A DNA stretch of 64,000 nucleotides. Source: Sedimentitalea sp041224545 (GTDB lineage: Bacteria > Pseudomonadota > Alphaproteobacteria > Rhodobacterales > Rhodobacteraceae). Below are positions 62,440-64,000 of this stretch, piece by piece. The stretch is from NCBI RefSeq assembly GCF_041224545.1, contig NZ_JBGFGP010000087.1:1-64000 (forward strand), in the 5' to 3' direction. Below the pieces are notes generated by a model. That model was not told the origin of the DNA. It searched no databases and saw nothing but the letters and a program-made list of their open reading frames with translations. Positions within the stretch are counted from its first letter, which is position 1; every line of letters begins with the position of its first letter. The translations under genes and the position numbers were made by a program.

Positions 62440-63648
62440 ATGCACAGGGTCGTCATCACCGGTGCCGGTACGATCAACGCGCTCGGACATTCGGTTCCCG
62501 AAACGCTTGCCGCGATGCGCGAAGGGCGCTGCGGGATCGGCGAACTGGAGTTCAGAGACGTCGAGCGGCTCTCGATCCGGATCGGCGGGCAGGTGCGCGG
62601 GTTCGAGGCCGAAGGGCGGTTCAATCGTCAGCAGCTTTCACTCTATGATCGTTTTACACAGTTCACGCTGACCGCCGCAAAGGAAGCGATCACTCAATCG
62701 GGCCTTGAATTTCACGGTGATATCTCGGCACGCTCTGGCGTGGTTCTGGGCACGGCGGGCGGCGGTGTCTCGACCTGGGATGACAATTACCGCAGCGTCT
62801 ATGAAGACGGCAAGAACCGGGTTCATCCCTTTGTTGTGCCCAAGCTGATGAACAATGCGGCTGCCAGCCATGTCAGTATGCAGTACAATCTCAAGGGGCC
62901 GTCCTTTACCGTGTCCACCGCCTGCGCCAGTTCGAACCACGCCATGGCCCAGGCCTTTGCAATGGTGCGCAGCGGCATGGCGCCCGCGATGATCACCGGC
63001 GGTTCGGAATCGATGCTGTGTTTTGGTGGGGTCAAGGCCTGGGAAGGACTCCGTGTGATGTCGCGCGATGCCTGCCGCCCGTTCAGCCTTGGGCGCAACG
63101 GTATGGTTCAGGGGGAAGGGGCCGGGATTTTCGTTTTCGAGGAATATGAGCACGCACGGTCCCGCGGCGCCGATATCCTGGCCGAGGTTGCCGGGTTTGC
63201 GATGTCCTCGGACGCCTCGGATATCGTGATGCCATCAAAACAGGGTGCGGCCCGGGCGATGTCTGGCGCCCTGGCCGATGCGCGGGTGGCGCCGTCGGAA
63301 GTGGGCTATATCAACGCCCACGGCACCGGTACTGCCGCCAATGACAAGACCGAATGCGCCGCTGTTGCGGATGTGTTCGGGCCGCATGCCGACAACCTGA
63401 TGATCAGCTCGACCAAATCCATGCACGGTCACCTGATCGGCGGGACCGGTGCAGTGGAATTGTTGTCTTGTATCATGGCGTTGCGAGACGGGGTTATCGC
63501 GCCCACCATCGGCTATGAAGAGCCCGATCCGGAATGTGCGCTCGACGTGGTTCCCAATATCGCGCGCAATGCCCGGGTCGAAGTGGCCGTGTCAAACGCC
63601 TTTGCCTTTGGGGGCATGAACGCGGTGCTTGTCCTGCGCAAGGTCTGA
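62440..63648 (+). CDS. Beta-ketoacyl-ACP synthase (FabF/KAS II family)
   Basis: 402 residues. Catalytic Cys in STACASSNHAMAQAFAMV, His in NAHGTGTAANDKTE and His in STKSMHGHLIGGTGAVE give the C-H-H triad. It elongates acyl-ACP, probably using the ACP encoded 17 bp upstream. The trio lpxD-acp-KAS suggests a specialised acyl chain for lipid A or another envelope lipid. Confidence 0.92.
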   Translation: MHRVVITGAGTINALGHSVPETLAAMREGRCGIGELEFRDVERLSIRIGGQVRGFEAEGRFNRQQLSLYDRFTQFTLTAAKEAITQSGLEFHGDISARSGVVLGTAGGGVSTWDDNYRSVYEDGKNRVHPFVVPKLMNNAAASHVSMQYNLKGPSFTVSTACASSNHAMAQAFAMVRSGMAPAMITGGSESMLCFGGVKAWEGLRVMSRDACRPFSLGRNGMVQGEGAGIFVFEEYEHARSRGADILAEVAGFAMSSDASDIVMPSKQGAARAMSGALADARVAPSEVGYINAHGTGTAANDKTECAAVADVFGPHADNLMISSTKSMHGHLIGGTGAVELLSCIMALRDGVIAPTIGYEEPDPECALDVVPNIARNARVEVAVSNAFAFGGMNAVLVLRKV

Positions 63649-63649
63649 C

Positions 63650-63680
63650 AAAAAAACGCCGGACCAACCGGCCCGGCGTT
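63650..63680 (-). terminator. Rho-independent terminator of the IalB-family gene
   Basis: On the minus strand AACGCCGG pairs with CCGGCGTT and is followed by a run of T residues (complement of the A run at 63650-63656). On the plus strand no T-run follows, so it chiefly serves the minus-strand gene. Confidence 0.75.
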
Positions 63681-63704
63681 CATCGTGATATGGATGCTTG
63701 CGAC

Positions 63705-64000
63705 CTACTGCTTGACGACGTCGACCGCGTCGTAGCCGGCAGTGAATCCGGAAAGTGACAGGGTCAGCGACACGGTCTGATCCGGGGCCGGGGCGGGGAC
63801 AAGGGTCACTGTCGCCTTGCTACCCTTCTTGAAAGCGTCGATGTCTTCCTGTGTCAGACCGATCTGCGCAGCACAGCCAATCGGGGTGCAATAGGTATAA
63901 TTATAGCGTTTGCCCGGTGCATCGTCGACGGCAATGGTCAGCTGTGCCGGCAACAGCGTTTCCAGTGGAACGAGGATGGTTGCGCCGGCGGCGGCCTGCC
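63705..64000 (-). CDS. Invasion-associated locus B (IalB) family protein, 3' part
   Basis: Only the C-terminal about 97 residues are in the window; the gene continues past 64000. The frame is open to the edge. The segment ILVPLETLLPAQLTIAVDD, then YNYTYCTPIGCAAQIGLT (two Cys likely forming a disulfide) and ALKKG-like DAFKKGSKATVTLVP match the IalB fold, a periplasmic beta protein of alphaproteobacteria of uncertain function. Confidence 0.85.
   Translation of the reverse strand, partial: QAAAGATILVPLETLLPAQLTIAVDDAPGKRYNYTYCTPIGCAAQIGLTQEDIDAFKKGSKATVTLVPAPAPDQTVSLTLSLSGFTAGYDAVDVVKQ

Noticed and set aside
63650..63680. Terminator for the ketosynthase gene on the plus strand
   Set aside because: The stem is not followed by a T-run in that direction; it fits the minus-strand IalB-family gene.
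1..64000. CRISPR array, tRNA or rRNA genes, prophage or integrative element
   Set aside because: No regularly spaced direct repeats, no tRNA cloverleaf or T-loop outside coding genes, no integrase or phage structural genes seen. The only mobile element is the IS at 4-854.

Overview
The window looks like chromosome from a marine alphaproteobacterium of the Rhodobacteraceae (Roseobacter group). The sequence is GC-rich and dense. It carries two TRAP transporter systems, a GTTC-N7-GTTC SOS box of the Rhodobacter type, a C1/corrinoid gene module, and gene neighbourhoods such as iscU-like/hisI and ppx/rlmE that fit this family. The assignment rests on gene content and motif recognition; no database search was possible.

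Layout. 1-856: an IS5/IS427-type insertion sequence with a frameshifted transposase. 994-5201: ligA-recG, followed by a LexA-type operator and a 40-residue membrane peptide gene (5316-5438). 5637-12171: housekeeping genes (Fe-S scaffold homologue, hisI, gluQ, methyltransferase, trmFO, enoyl-CoA hydratase, thioesterase, rplM-rpsI). 12539-21829: an unusual locus that reads as a modified-peptide (RiPP-like) system. 22105-30681: CoA transferase, TAXI-type TRAP transporter with UspA protein, PAS protein, DHDPS-family aldolase. 29629-33732: secreted AttH-like protein plus FtsX-type ABC transporter. 33910-39646: K+ channel-like protein, deacetylase-family hydrolase, AI-2E-family permease, YihY/BrkB protein, rlmE, Ppx/GppA. 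39896-46496: folate/corrinoid C1 genes, M24 peptidase, Asp/Glu racemase-like enzyme, SDR, aminotransferase. 46684-52967: a nitrilase / PLP decarboxylase / ATP-grasp / C45 Ntn-hydrolase cluster. 53417-58302: a second TRAP transporter (TakP-like binding protein, long DctQ, very long DctM). 58469-64000: cell-wall enzymes (DUF882, L,D-transpeptidase), lpxD-ACP-ketosynthase, and the end of an IalB-family gene.

The most interesting region is 12539-21829. A degenerate CPBP membrane protein overlaps a radical SAM/SPASM enzyme. After a short gap come an SCP2-like protein, a 27-codon ORF with a strong ribosome binding site, an HlyD-like membrane fusion protein, a C39-peptidase/transmembrane protein and a second transmembrane protein. 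The last three match the order of the NHLM-type bacteriocin export set, but neither transmembrane protein has an ATPase domain. A convergent pair encodes a secreted HEXXH protease-like protein and a 2OG-Fe(II) oxygenase. The 27-codon ORF (15409-15492) is only about 40% GC, begins 2 bases after the preceding stop and overlaps the next start by ATGA, so it is the natural candidate for the precursor peptide.

Other items worth attention are the SOS-box-controlled micropeptide beside recG, the decarboxylase/ATP-grasp/C45 cluster, interleaved inverted repeats at 12271-12348, the coiled-coil extension on DctM, and the lpxD-ACP-KAS trio.
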